DNA of 64,000 bases, taken from positions 12,046,534 through 12,110,533 of the forward strand of contig NC_048546.1 in the NCBI RefSeq assembly GCF_902806685.2, in the 5' to 3' direction. Both the position numbers and the translations under genes were made by a program. This document shows positions 43,519 through 54,509 of the stretch, piece after piece (the first letter of the stretch is position 1; each line of letters begins with the position of its first letter). Source of the DNA: Maniola hyperantus. Its lineage: Eukaryota > Arthropoda > Insecta > Lepidoptera > Nymphalidae. Below the pieces are notes generated by a model, which saw nothing but the letters and a program-made list of their open reading frames with translations, was not told the DNA's origin and made no database searches.

Positions 43519-46419
43519 TTATGCGGTAAAAGCCTCCTCCAAGACTTTCCATCTGACCCGATCTCTAGCCAGCCTTGTCCAGACTCTCCCTGCTACCTTT
43601 ACAATGTCATCATCCCATCTAGTAAATGGTCTGCCTCGTTTCCTTTTCCTTCCAAGTGGGTACCAGTTGGTTGTTATTTTTGTCCATCTATCGTCCTTCA
43701 GTCTTTGCAGATGGCCAGCCCAATTCCATTTGGATTTAAGTAAAATCTTTTTTATGTCTTTTGCTTGGGTGCGGTGTCTTATTTCTGAATTCTTTATTCG
43801 ATCTTTTAGTTTGATTCCTAGATAGCTTCTCTCGATTCTTCTTTGCGTTGTTTGCATTTTGTAAAGTTGTTTCTTTGTAAGCGTCCAGGTTTGGCAGGCG
43901 TATGTTAAGCATGGAGTTAGACATACTTCCATAGCTTTCGTTTTCAATTTAATGGGAATCGTACCCTTGAATATTTCTCTCATGCTCCAATACTTCTTCC
44001 ATGTGTTTGTTATTCTTCTATTAATTTCTTTGTCCATTCCACTGTTAAAGGAAATTTGGTGTCCAAGATAGGTATACTCGTCTACATATTCAATATTGGT
44101 TGATTGCAGTGTGACTGGTATTTTTGTTACATTCGTCATAACTTTAGTTTTTTCTATGTTGATTTCTAAGCCAACTGAGGTACTATATTCGTTGAGAGTT
44201 TCTAGCATGTATTGTAATTCATTATGGTCTTCCGCCAGCAATACCAGATCGTCTGCGAATCTTAGGTGTGTAAGATACTTTCCATGTAGTTTGAGTCCGA
44301 TGTTGTTCCACTTTAGCTTTCTAAATATGTGTTCCAGAACGGATATAAATAATTTTGGGGATAGCGGATCTCCCTGTCTCACCCCACGTTCAATGTTGAA
44401 GAGAGGTCCGGGCGAGTCTATTTTAACTCTTCCTTTGCTGCTTTTATAAATTATTTTTAAAGTTTCAATATAGCCGTCATTTACTCCTTGTTCAGCTAAA
44501 GCGCGCCATATTGACTCGTGTGTTATGGAATCGAATGCTTTCGAGTAGTCTATAAATCCTATATATAGAGGCATTGAAAATTCATTATATTTTTCTATTA
44601 TCATTTTCAAAGTATGTATATGATCTATCGTTGAGTAATTTTTCATGAAACCGGCTTGCTCTACTGGTTGGTTTTCGTCAATTTGAGGAGTAATCCTGCG
44701 CAGCAGTGTACTTGCAAAAACTTTGTACAAGCAGGACATTAGGCTGATTGGTCTGTAATTTGATATTAGTTTCGGATCTCCTTTTTTATATAGCAGGATG
44801 ATATCAGATGTTGTCCACTGTGCAGGAATTTCTTTCTCTACAATGATACGGTTAAATATTTCAGTTAGTGGTTTGGTGAGAGAATCTTTCCCAGCTTTTA
44901 TCATTTCATTACTGATTCCATCGGATCCAGGGCTTTTCCCTAGTTTAAGTTTTTTAATAGAGTATTCCACTTCATTTTCCATAATTGGAGGGACAGGGTC
45001 ATTATTGAATACAGTTTGATTTGTTGCATTTTTTAAATGATGTTGTTTAGCATAAAGGTTTTCGAAAAATTTTGTGGCGATATGTGTTATTTCTTTTCTA
45101 TTTGTTGCTAAAACACCTGTCTTCGACTTTAAGTGACACATCAGGCTTTTTGATGAGCTTAAGGATTTGTAGGCTTTTTTAATAGCTCCTGACTCGTTGA
45201 TATACCTTTCCAAAGTTTCAAGCCTGTGATTTTGTTCATTAGTTCTTATTTTGTCATTTAATTCTCGGTATAGTTTACTCAACATATCTTTTTCTTGCTT
45301 TGTTTTTTTCTGTTTGCATGCTAAATTGTGTCTTTTGTTGATGAGTTCTTTTATTTCTTCTGTTATGATGTTATTGTTTCTTTTTCCATTGAGTACTTTA
45401 GCTTCTGCAACACTGTGGAGAATGCAGTTTTCGACCCTATCATAATGCTCTTGTAAAGTTAAAGAGCAATGATTATCATTACATTGTGGTGTTAATAACT
45501 GAGTTATAATATTGTGGAATTTCATCGGATCAAAACTGATTTGAGGTTTTTTGATATAGTGCTTACGCGACTTTTTTCCACTACACAGATTTAGCGTTGC
45601 TCTCACTAAGCGGTGGTCACTGGGGAATTTAAACCTGTTCAATGTGCTTACATTCGCTATCATTCTTGGAACATTAGTTGTTATGAAATCAATTTCGTTT
45701 AATGTGGTGCCATTCGGAGATTTCCATGTCCATCTTTTGCTTCCAGGTTTGTTAAACATTGTATTCATTATTTTAAGTTCGTGTTGTTGGCAGAAATCAA
45801 TGAATAGTTCTCCTCTCTCGTTCCTTTCACCATATCCATATTTTCCTAGTACCCGGCTCTCATCATCTGTGGTTTGACCGATCTTCGCGTTCATATCGCC
45901 CATTAGTACAATGTTTTTTGTGCTTTTTTCTATGGCTTCCTGAAGAGAATTGTAGAATATCTCTATATCATTCCATTCAGCCCGTTCAGTGGGAGCGTAC
46001 GCTTCTATGATTGTGAATAGTTGCTCGTTAAGTTTGACTTTAATTAGAGCGACTCTTTCTGATATTGGTAAAAAGTCTTGCACTTGAATGTTGTTAGACT
46101 TTTTAACAAGGAAGCCAATTCCTCGTTCACCTTTCGTTTCTCCGTAATAGTATATCACATATTTCCCTTTATCTTCTATATTCCATCCCTGTCTTCTTAC
46201 TTCGGAAATCCCAATTATGGACCACTTTATTTCTGATAAAGCATGTTCAAGCTGTATCAGTCTTTCACTGCTGAGAAGAGATCTGACGTTAAGCGTGGCT
46301 ATGTAGCATTTATTTGGTTTGTTTAGTTTCTTTTTGCTTGGAGGGTTATGGTCTACTACCCCCGCGGTGACCAGCCGAGGTGGGGGAGATGTAGAAGTTG
46401 GAGGCGGCTCAGTTCTTTG
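43519..46419 (-). CDS. LINE ORF2: endonuclease and reverse transcriptase
   Basis: 966 codons after the TAG that ends ORF1. An APE-type endonuclease fills the N-terminal third: LNVRS near residue 43, ISEVRR with the metal-binding Glu near 73, GDMNAKIG near 174-181 and SDHRL near 267. The reverse transcriptase follows: LGKSPGSDGISNEM, YRPISL, DYSKAFD (about 624-630), RQGDPLSP and FADDLVLL (about 721-728). The tail has KSKWNWAGHLQR, a GRPFTRWDDDI block and a VRWKVLEEAF end. The protein would nick DNA and copy the element's RNA at the target. There is no AUG between the ORF1 stop and the endonuclease start, so initiation or readthrough is unexplained. All catalytic motifs look intact. Confidence 0.92.
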   Translation of the reverse strand, partial: QRTEPPPTSTSPPPRLVTAGVVDHNPPSKKKLNKPNKCYIATLNVRSLLSSERLIQLEHALSEIKWSIIGISEVRRQGWNIEDKGKYVIYYYGETKGERGIGFLVKKSNNIQVQDFLPISERVALIKVKLNEQLFTIIEAYAPTERAEWNDIEIFYNSLQEAIEKSTKNIVLMGDMNAKIGQTTDDESRVLGKYGYGERNERGELFIDFCQQHELKIMNTMFNKPGSKRWTWKSPNGTTLNEIDFITTNVPRMIANVSTLNRFKFPSDHRLVRATLNLCSGKKSRKHYIKKPQISFDPMKFHNIITQLLTPQCNDNHCSLTLQEHYDRVENCILHSVAEAKVLNGKRNNNIITEEIKELINKRHNLACKQKKTKQEKDMLSKLYRELNDKIRTNEQNHRLETLERYINESGAIKKAYKSLSSSKSLMCHLKSKTGVLATNRKEITHIATKFFENLYAKQHHLKNATNQTVFNNDPVPPIMENEVEYSIKKLKLGKSPGSDGISNEMIKAGKDSLTKPLTEIFNRIIVEKEIPAQWTTSDIILLYKKGDPKLISNYRPISLMSCLYKVFASTLLRRITPQIDENQPVEQAGFMKNYSTIDHIHTLKMIIEKYNEFSMPLYIGFIDYSKAFDSITHESIWRALAEQGVNDGYIETLKIIYKSSKGRVKIDSPGPLFNIERGVRQGDPLSPKLFISVLEHIFRKLKWNNIGLKLHGKYLTHLRFADDLVLLAEDHNELQYMLETLNEYSTSVGLEINIEKTKVMTNVTKIPVTLQSTNIEYVDEYTYLGHQISFNSGMDKEINRRITNTWKKYWSMREIFKGTIPIKLKTKAMEVCLTPCLTYACQTWTLTKKQLYKMQTTQRRIERSYLGIKLKDRIKNSEIRHRTQAKDIKKILLKSKWNWAGHLQRLKDDRWTKITTNWYPLGRKRKRGRPFTRWDDDIVKVAGRVWTRLARDRVRWKVLEEAFTA

Positions 46420-47292
46420 CTACAGTTTTTCCACTCTGTTATTGTTGTTTTTCAGAAGAGTTTCATTTTTACTTTCACTATCAGAGTGTCTCGTTACAAA
46501 GGATAGTATTGACTGCGGTGTCTGAGCATTGGCAGTATTATGACTGTCGTTAGGTTGCCTTGTTGCACGTTTCTTCATAAAAGTTTTTTTAGATTTTTTC
46601 GGCTGTTGATTTCCTGTAGTATCATCAGTGTAATTATCTGGTGAAAGAGATAAGTTTCGTTTAGTGTTTTTTCTATTGTCTTCAATTATTATGATTTTAT
46701 CATATTTCAGTATTGCCTTGTTACCTTTGTCTCTTTCTTCTTTTAATTTAGTTTGTAGTTCCTTACGCTTGGCTATAACTTCCTTTGGATAATCTTCTTT
46801 AATATAGAAGGGAGTGTTTTCGAATGTTCTTTTCTTCTTCAATATGTGAATTTTCTTACCAAGTGTTGTGAATTTAATTAATATGGGTCTAATTTTACTA
46901 TCAGATTTCCTACCAAGTCTTCTGACTGAATCTATATCATTTTCTCCAAAGTTAAGGCCTGTTGTGTTGTTTATACATTCTAGTACCAGATTTTCTAACT
47001 GATGATAGCCACGTTCTGTTTCACTTACATTAAATAGTATTATGTTATTCTTTCTTTCAGTTTTCTTTAGATTGTGGAACAATGTCTCATAATGTTGTAT
47101 TTTTGTCTCGAGTTGCATATAGCGGTTTTCAAAAATTTGGAATTTTTCATTGATGTTTGTTGTAATACTCTCCCGAGTAATCTGAAGTTCTTGTTTTTGC
47201 TGCTCAATACTCCCTCGAGTTAATTGAAATTCTTGTTTTTGCAATTCGATAGCTTCCTGGATGTTTTTTAATGTCTTAACTATGTCTTCCAT
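46420..47292 (-). CDS. LINE ORF1: coiled-coil, RRM-like nucleic-acid-binding protein
   Basis: 290 codons from the ATG at 47290-47292. Residues 1-75 are rich in Q, E, K and I in heptad-like spacing (repeats such as IEQQKQELQITRES), a likely trimerising coiled coil. Residues 80-170 contain NNIILFNVSE and VRRLG with RPILIKF, an RRM-like fold as in L1-type ORF1 proteins. The C-terminus is basic (QQPKKSKKTFMKKRATRQ). The stop is a TAG in the same frame as ORF2 and is followed by CAA AGA. The role is inferred: binding and packaging the element's RNA. Confidence 0.85.
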   Translation of the reverse strand: MEDIVKTLKNIQEAIELQKQEFQLTRGSIEQQKQELQITRESITTNINEKFQIFENRYMQLETKIQHYETLFHNLKKTERKNNIILFNVSETERGYHQLENLVLECINNTTGLNFGENDIDSVRRLGRKSDSKIRPILIKFTTLGKKIHILKKKRTFENTPFYIKEDYPKEVIAKRKELQTKLKEERDKGNKAILKYDKIIIIEDNRKNTKRNLSLSPDNYTDDTTGNQQPKKSKKTFMKKRATRQPNDSHNTANAQTPQSILSFVTRHSDSESKNETLLKNNNNRVEKL

Positions 47293-49292
47293 TTTTATTA
47301 TTTAAAGTAAGTACCTTTAAGTATTTTCAAGTAGCAGGAGAGGTGGTGCTACGCTAGAATTAATTTAGCACACTGTAGGCTAACTAGGTCGGTATCGGTA
47401 AATTTTGTAAAAGAAATGTAGTAAACACTAAGTATCACCAGGCAATTTCTAGTGGGTAGTTCCAGTGAGTAGTTCCCACAAGCAGCACCTTACAAGAGTA
47501 TTATTTGGTTATATTATGATAACATGTAGGTAACAATGTAACTTTACAAGTCAAATGAATAATAAAATTATGTAATCCACTAATTTATCAAATTGAGCCG
47601 TACACAAGCAGCGTCTCACACTAGCATTATGTGGTCATCTAATGACTTGTAACAATGTAATTTCACAATTCAAATAAACAATAAAATTAAGTAATCTATT
47701 AATCTATCAAATTAAACCATATATCTAATTGATAGATCTATATAAGAAGTCAAAATGTAATAATCCAAAATTCATAAATTATGTTTTATTGTATGTATAT
47801 ATATCTCAATGTATCTTATTAACTAGTCACAAGTATCTTATATTTAACTTAGTCTGTTATTTAATATAAATTTATTCCACTTTAATGTTAGGTAAATAAG
47901 TTTAACCCAAACAGTATACAATAGTCATATACAATAGTCACAAAGAATAGTTTCCTACAAGATTTTCCTGTCGATACATATTGTTTAAGTAAGTAATTTT
48001 TCATCCAGAAAAAACATTATTATTACATTACATTAAGTGCCTCAATACAATTATTTTGGCAGGTATTTAAGTGCCTAGATTAATTAGTTCTTGGTTAACC
48101 TAGTAAATTTCTTTCTCTGAACACAATTTGTTTTTCAAGTAGATTGGTAGTTAGTAGGTAGGTACTTATATAACTAGGGTAAAGATCCCTATCAGTTCAT
48201 TGAACCAACCTATGCCCAGGGATTTAAATCTTTGGTTATTTATTTGTCCATGATATAATTATTCTTGTTAAGGTAGTATAATCACAACACACACAATCTA
48301 GTCACTGCTTTTGCCTGTCCACAGCTATCCATAAGCACTTAATATCACATCCTAAATCTTCATAAGTACCTATTTATGACAGGTTGGTCATAAAATGTAA
48401 AGATTGGACTTGATAGTTCTGTTTTCTATAGGTACAATGGATAGTCTTATTTATGTAAGGATACTGTAATGTCACATTCAATTATAGGTGCATAGTAGGT
48501 CCAGAATCTCCATATCATGAATCTATTGTCACTTAGACAGGTAGGTACGGATCTTATATTTTGTAGTTTTGAAGTCTATTATCCAGTTACCCAGTTTTAT
48601 TTGGGCATCTCCTTTTTTTTTTTTTTTGTAGTAAAATTGGGTCCCTTTGTATGTTTTTCTTAGTATAAGTAGGTAGGTACTAACCTTCTCTGTGCAGATT
48701 CCACCATCTACCAAGAGAATGGTCAGGCATTTGGGTCACAATCGCACTTTCTGAGCCAGTTTCTATATCCAATTTGGCGAAATAGCATCCTTGTGTATTC
48801 CCAATGTTTTCAATTTGGTTTTTGTCGATTTAAATACACTGGGTTAATGCGGTAATATTTTTAGACATCCGAATGACTGAATGTACCTGCCACTTCCTTG
48901 TCAAAAGTTTAAATTAGAGCAACGTTCCCCTTTAATTATTTTCCTTTTAAAGCAGCATTTCAGTAGAAAACTTGTACAAATGGACCTTTGACTTTTTAAT
49001 AACGTTAAAAACACTTTGCTTGCATTGTTTGTGACCTTATTTTCAATAATATTTGACTTTCTTAGCGCACAATTTTTGTTTCAACAGTCACTTTTTCGAA
49101 CTAGATTCATGGTTTTGGTCACTTTGTTTTGAAACTAATTGTAATTTCACTTTGTTTGTTTAACAGTTGTTCATCAATATTTAAACGATTTAATAAGATT
49201 CTATTGCTTTTTATATTTTTATTACTCAAAATAACACAGAGCTATTCGAATTCTAAGTTTACCGGGTGACGGTGGCGCCCCCAACTTCTTTC
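47293..49292 (-). other. LINE 5' untranslated region
   Basis: About 2.0 kb upstream of the ORF1 start and within the target-site duplications. It is AT-rich apart from the GC-rich first 30 bases of the minus strand. No supported ORF on either strand; it should hold the internal promoter. Confidence 0.6.
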
Positions 49293-49305
49293 AACAAAGA
49301 AGTTA
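49293..49305. repeat. LINE target-site duplication, 5' side
   Basis: Exact match to 43181-43193. Confidence 0.85.
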
Positions 49306-49769
49306 TATGCATTTAAATATTTCTGATTAGACAGAGATAGCGATACAGCAGTTTGACGTCACACCTTCTAATGCCATAGTAGCTTCGTGCGGTTTTATAC
49401 TTTTCGTTTTGCGAGAAAGGGATAGAAGACCCTCCCACTCTTAAATTAAAATGAATGTAACTTTGTAAATCTTTGTTGGATTTTAATATTTTTTTCAGTG
49501 TAGGTACGTCATTATTTTTATCCTAGTTTATAATAAAGTAATAATATTTATCAAATTCAAAAGTAGGCAAATACCCAATTCTAAATGGCCATGGTTTCAG
49601 TAAATTGAGGAAAGTTTACGAGGACGGAATATTAAAAAGAGGAATACTGAATCGGTAGTAGATACCTTTTAAAGGATTTTTTTAATCCGCGAAAAACCAC
49701 TCCGGTCAAAGCTTCGATCAAGTTGATTGAAATTCAAACCGCACTTACCGTGGACTTTTTATTACCAAT
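49306..49769. other. No gene seen
   Basis: No supported ORF or repeat. Confidence 0.4.
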
Positions 49770-49772
49770 CAG

Positions 49773-50054
49773 TACCCGTAGTATAAGATTTTACGTCTCA
49801 CCAAACGTTGCTAGAATTCGAGAATCGAATCACAATAACATCAAAGTAAAATGGACCTTGAATTGAAGTCAAAAATTCAATGCGACTGATTTTAATTTCG
49901 CAATGTTTCCGCTTGGAGCGCTGGCTGTAGATGTGTAAACAAACTTGAGCTTGAAAACAAGGCATTTAAGATCCAGTTCACTATAACGCGAAAGTATTTC
50001 GACTCTCGAATTCTAGCAACGTTTGGTAAGACGTAAAATCTTATACAACGGGTA
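49773..50054 (-). mobile_element. CAG-duplication MITE, copy 3, reverse orientation
   Basis: Ends TACCCGTAGTATAAGA and, in complement, TACCCGTTGTATAAGA. The interior is inverted relative to copies 1 and 2. It is still flanked by CAG (49770-49772 and 50055-50057), so CAG belongs to the target and not to the element. Confidence 0.85.
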
Positions 50055-50130
50055 CAGTTCAAAGTTAGATTTGAGGCTTTAAGCCTCCGCTCCATGGCGC
50101 AAAGGTATAAAAAGAAGGATGAAATTAAAA

Positions 50131-50172
50131 TGGCCTCTCTCTCTCTCTCTCTCAGTCTCTCTCTCTCATCTC
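50131..50172. repeat. (CT)n microsatellite
   Basis: About 20 CT units with one CAG and one ATC interruption. Confidence 0.9.
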
Positions 50173-50284
50173 TAAAGGTTGTGATCACCCCCTTTTTAGT
50201 GTACCATATATCCAGAGTTTTCAATTCGGTGACCTGATTTTTTACATAGATAGCTGAACACCTTGAGACTTGAGAGTGACATAT

Positions 50285-50372
50285 TATGCTACTTTTTATC
50301 CCGGATAAACAAAGAGTTTCCACTGGATTTTTGTAAATCTAAATCCACGTGGATGAAGTCGACGGCATCATA
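50285..50372 (+). mobile_element. Helitron-like subtype A, 3' fragment
   Basis: 'gctactttttatcccggata' and 'ccacgtggatgaagtcgacg'. The terminal CTAG is lost. Confidence 0.5.
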
Positions 50373-50679
50373 TTGTTAAAATGAATAATTGGCATTGTTT
50401 CTAGAAATAAACATCTTGTTTCGGCCAATAAACAATGTTTCCACCTGGGTAGATAGAATCAAAGCGAAAGCAATTACGGGATTGCGAATCAATGCGACGA
50501 CGAAACATTTGTATAGAATACGAGTTTACACAATTCGTTAGTTATTCATGATTTTGATTTGCTTAGCAAATATCTCCGTTCCGTATACCTATCGGACTGA
50601 GACCTGATGGGTATTTTTAAAGAAGTGCTTGAGAAGGTTTGTTCGAAAATTATCTACCTTGCCTCAATATGGGTAATTA

Positions 50680-50852
50680 GTTTATACCCACGACTACGTC
50701 CGCGTGGACTACACAAATGTCTAACCCCTATTTTACGCTTTAGGGGTTGAATTTTCAAAAGTCCTTTTTAGCAGATGTTTACGTCATAATAGCTATCTAC
50801 ATGCCAAATTTCAGCCCGACCCATTCAGTAGTTTGAGCTGTGCGTTGATAGA

Positions 50853-50884
<32 letters not shown>

Positions 50885-50916
50885 CTTTTCCTTTTAAATA
50901 TTTAAATATTTAGATT
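50680..50916 (-). mobile_element. Helitron-like element, subtype B
   Basis: 'acccacgactacgtccgcgt' to 'atatttaga' with a GTCA patch at about 50855-50882. Confidence 0.65.
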
Positions 50917-50974
50917 AGGACCAACCAGCAAGACTGCGCTGCGTTTACTTATGAGTATAATTTTTAAAATTCTT

Positions 50975-51215
50975 TGCCAAGTTACCCGATCGTTTGTGAT
51001 CTCACATGGTGACAAGCGACAATGTGGTCGCCTCGAATATTAAGTTTACCAGAAAGAGATATGACCCCGTACATTCGGCACTCTATGCGACATCGTAAAA
51101 GTAGGCTTGATCGCTTATTGGCATGTCATTGGCTGTAAGATGGTAACCAACCACGACTAAAGCCTCCTACCAGATCAGACTTAAGACCATTTAAAAGGAA
51201 TCAAACCCAAGATTT
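50975..51215 (-). mobile_element. SINE family S2, old diverged copy
   Basis: S2 order is kept ('gatctcacatggtgacaagc', 'gatggtaaccaaccacgact', 'agcctcctaccagatcagac') with many substitutions. The head is missing. Confidence 0.5.
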
Positions 51216-51949
51216 TATATTTATAAGACAATTATAAAAAATAAGACACTATAGAGTGCCCACTATTGTACCTACCAGAGAGATCAAAAAATGTATAATC
51301 GAGAAATAAGAAGTATGTATGCAATTCTGCTGAGACTTAACAGATTGCAGACATTATCAAAGTGGTTATTGGAAAAAGGTACTTAAGAGAAATTGCACTT
51401 CATATCACCTGTTCCAAGCACCACTTCAAAATTGCCAATCAGCTCTTAGGCTATATGAAGAGAGGAGGAATTATGTTTAGATGAAAATCCAATTGTAAAG
51501 CGCTGGATCCATTATTAGATTATTATCTTCTGAAAGATGAATTAAGATTTCATACGACTAAAATTATATTTTGATTTCAGGAAATAAGAATCACAGATAA
51601 ATCAACGCACTTTTTACTGATGATTTTGTAGTAGATAATGTGCCCTGAACTGAACTAATACAAGTACGCTGAACCTGTGATTGCCGACCTGTTTTTTGAT
51701 TTTCGCCATTTTGACGCTGAAGCAACAGTGAGCGTCATGTCGTGAGCGTCCTTGGAACTAAATTTAGTGATGAGACTTTTCTCAAGGACACGAAAAGCAC
51801 TTAATACAAAGTGTCAATTTAAATTCCTGGTACGCTCGAATAGGCTTTGAATTAGCACATAAAATAATTGTCATTTCGTATGGCACACCTCTTCTAACGT
51901 ACCTACTCATAATTATGATGTCAAACTAGGTCACGAAAATCAGAACTTA
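51216..51949. other. No gene seen
   Basis: No supported ORF. At 51420-51560 several in-frame stops interrupt all frames. Confidence 0.4.
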
Positions 51950-52099
51950 TACCCTCTAACAAATAAACCTGGAATAGCGGTGGAATAGTTATACTCTGTT
52001 TTGTCTTTTTCCTTCAAATGTCAAATTACTGATGACAGAGAAAGACAAAACAGAGTATAACTATTCCACCGCTATTCCAGGTTTATTTGTTAGAGGGTA
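51950..52099. repeat. Perfect palindrome, 59-bp arms, 32-nt spacer
   Basis: 51950-52008 and 52041-52099 are exact reverse complements (outer end TACCCTCTAACAAATAAACC). Weaker pairing (agaact) continues outside. It lies about 430 bp upstream of the MAPEG start. Possible foldback MITE or hairpin-RNA source. Confidence 0.9.
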
Positions 52100-52531
52100 A
52101 GAGTTCTAAGTACGCACTAGAATAAACTAAGGACTGTAAATTATATTTAGAAATTACTTTATCATAAGTCGAAGTTTAGCACAGGCCAGATTGTATAATG
52201 GGTCTTTATGGCAGAAAAAAATGTTTGCCACACCTTTCCCAGCGTACCTACTTGTATAATATCATGTCCATTTCAGTGTGCATTATGCAGTTGAGGGTAG
52301 AGCAAAATAAAATAGATAGAAATAAAATCTAGTGCTAGTATTTATACTCTTTGGGACCAAACCAGAACCTGTAGAACTTCCTACTTTCAAGTGACAATCA
52401 AACATGGACCTAATGACAATTTATGACAATACTTCCACAGATTTTTTGTAATCAATGACAGTCAATCAAGGTTAAGTATTTAAATTCTCAAGTACTAAAA
52501 TCTACTAAAACATTAGAAAATCTCGTTAAAC
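52100..52531 (+). promoter_or_regulatory. Presumed upstream region of the MAPEG gene
   Basis: It contains an AT-rich TATTTAAAT at about 52475-52485, some 50 bases before the ATG, which could act as a TATA-like element. This is inferred from position only. No repeat was recognised here. Confidence 0.3.
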
Positions 52532-52909
52532 ATGGGTGGGAAATCCGTATCCGTAGATCTGATGCAGAGTTACTACCTATACTCAGCAGCACTGGCCCTG
52601 AAACTGCTCGCTTTCGTTCCTTTAGCAACTTTAGTGTGCGACCCGGACAAAATACAGCGCGCAACCATAACTGGCCTGAAGAACCTTACTCCCTTCTGGT
52701 TGGTAGCAGCTCTATACGTGACAACATCACCGGATCACGGTACCGCTTTGAGTCTGTTTCGAGGATATGCTTTAGCGAGACTGGTTATAGCCTTCGGTTA
52801 TCTCTATAATCTACCAAAGTGTGTAAAAGAATTAGCGTTCTACGTTTCCTTTGGAATCACCAGCTTTATGGGTGGCTGGGTTGTTTATACGTACAGAAAT
52901 GCGCTATGA
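52532..52909 (+). CDS. MAPEG family protein, microsomal glutathione S-transferase 1-like
   Basis: 125 codons, single exon, ATG to TGA. Four hydrophobic stretches (about residues 13-36, 52-68, 78-94 and 99-119) fit the four-helix MAPEG fold in ER or outer mitochondrial membranes. Family marks: LALKLLAFVPLATL, LKNLTPFWLVAALYVTT, SLFRGYALARLVIAFGYL with the conserved Arg of the third helix. It is shorter than typical MGST1 (about 150 aa). The usual RRAHLND block reads QRATITG, losing the His, Asn and Asp, so glutathione binding may be impaired. The absence of introns suggests a retrocopy or a derived gene. It faces the broken homologue at 55702-56120. Confidence 0.85.
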   Translation: MGGKSVSVDLMQSYYLYSAALALKLLAFVPLATLVCDPDKIQRATITGLKNLTPFWLVAALYVTTSPDHGTALSLFRGYALARLVIAFGYLYNLPKCVKELAFYVSFGITSFMGGWVVYTYRNAL

Positions 52910-53235
52910 GAGAAAAAAACTGCCAGTTTGCTATTGGTACGGATGCATTGCACACAAACGATACCAAAAGTTGTTAAAAGTTAAGAAAAAGACATTCTAA
53001 GTTTTTTTACCTTAACTTACCGGACCCAACGTCCAGAAAGGCAATACATGATTTTGTATAGAAAAAAGCTTTAAGTTCACTATAATAATTATACAAGTTA
53101 TAGAAAGATAAATAGGTAACGTGTTTTTGGTTGTATGCACACGCTATACCAAAATGTCATAAAGTAATGCTCTACTTAAATTTTCTTTGTTATTACCAAA
53201 TTGGTTTTAAGTGTAAAAAATAATGATACAAATGT

Positions 53236-53241
53236 AATAAA
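53236..53241 (+). terminator. Polyadenylation signal AATAAA
   Basis: About 330 nt downstream of the MAPEG stop codon, in AT-rich sequence. A reasonable 3' end for that transcript. Confidence 0.5.
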
Positions 53242-53427
53242 ATAATTGAATGAATTAATGAATATTTATTTATTCCGCAATTCCAGGCAATTTAATCAAT
53301 TATGACGTCACGACCACATGAATAAATTTACTGCAGTACTAATTTACTGCTATACCTCAAAATTTCAGCAAAGTTATGCGAAATAATAGCTCCAGATTGC
53401 TCCAGATCGATCCATACCGCGTGTTCA

Positions 53428-53749
53428 TCATCATCATGATCAACCCATCGCTGGCTCACTACACAGCACGGGTCTCCTCTCAGCACCCTCTCAGAGTGAG
53501 AAGGGTTTTGGCCATAGTCTACAGCTGGCCAAGTGCGGATTGGTAGACTTCACACACCTTTGAGAACATTATGGAGAACTCTCAGGCATGCAGGTTACCT
53601 CACAATGTTTTCCTTCACCGTTAAAGCAAGCGATATATTAAGTACTTAAAAACGCACGTAACTCCGAAAAGTTAGAGGTGCGTGCCTGGGATCGAACTTC
53701 CACCTCCGATTGGAAAGCGGACATCCTAACCACTTGGCTACCACAGCTT
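53428..53749 (-). mobile_element. SINE family S1, full length
   Basis: Tail 'catcatcatcatgatcaacc', body, and head 'tagccaagtggttaggatgt' on minus with B box GTTCGATCCC. Confidence 0.8.
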
Positions 53750-54509
53750 ACGTGTTGCTGACATAGAGCAGAAAGAAAGAGGAGATGTTGTATTAAGATT
53801 TCCCTATGAAATATCGAGTGACATTTTGCGGGGTGAGGGGTTGTGGAACGCCGCCCACTTCTCAATTTTCCATCTGCGGGTTAGTAGCAAAACTACTCGC
53901 TTAGCGACCTAACATCGATATATTGATGTCACTACATAGTTCAGCTATCTCACACTAGATGTCAATAATCTAGAACTTTTTTAATAATTACGTATAAAAT
54001 TACTTACAAATGAAATGTGATACCATTCATAGCATTAGAACGTCTGTCTGAATAACTTTGACACGATAAAACACAACACTTCATCCTTTTGTTCTTAAAA
54101 ACGCGAAAACACACCGATAATACGAGTCTCAATATATGTGAACCTGACGAACGCAGACAGCATACTAACTAAGGCCCCGCCCACAGAGATGACGTCAGGA
54201 CCTAGTTGAAAATCACAGTGCACAGTTGCTTAGACCAACTCCTCTTTGTTTCTGCTCTATGGTTGCTGAGCTTAAAAAATTGCCCATGTAAGCGCACCAT
54301 TAGGTAATCGGTACCTTTGTGAGTATCTCTTGACCTTTCAGATGTTTAATTTCATCAAATGTCAAATCCTCCAATTTTAATTTCGGCGGAATCTGTTGAC
54401 ATTGCTGACAGGAGACACTGGGTATGATAAGGGTTTAAATTAATTTTGGATCTAATAAAGATTATTCAAATCTTTCTTTAATTCTCTTCTTTAAAGACTA
54501 ACTATCTAT
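53750..54509. other. No gene seen
   Basis: No supported ORF or repeat. Confidence 0.4.

Larger units (their letters stand above)
43194..49292 (-). mobile_element. Complete two-ORF LINE, 6.1 kb
   Basis: Flanked by an exact 13-bp direct repeat AACAAAGAAGTTA at 43181-43193 and 49293-49305. On minus the order is: about 2.0 kb 5' UTR starting with a GC-rich 'ttgggggcgccaccgtcacc', ORF1, a single in-frame TAG, ORF2, about 0.33 kb 3' UTR, and a TTTA-type tail. No frameshift was found in either ORF. The endonuclease and C-terminal tail motifs point to the RTE-like group. The coiled-coil ORF1 is less usual there, so the clade is left open. Confidence 0.88.

Noticed and set aside
43519..46158. ORF2 starting at 46158
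   Set aside because: That codon is GTG in the middle of the endonuclease domain. The frame and conserved motifs (LNVRS, ISEVRR) continue upstream to the ORF1 stop.
44096..46525. Plus-strand ORFs at 44096, 45251, 45644 and 46319
   Set aside because: They are shadows of the LINE ORF1 and ORF2 on the opposite strand.
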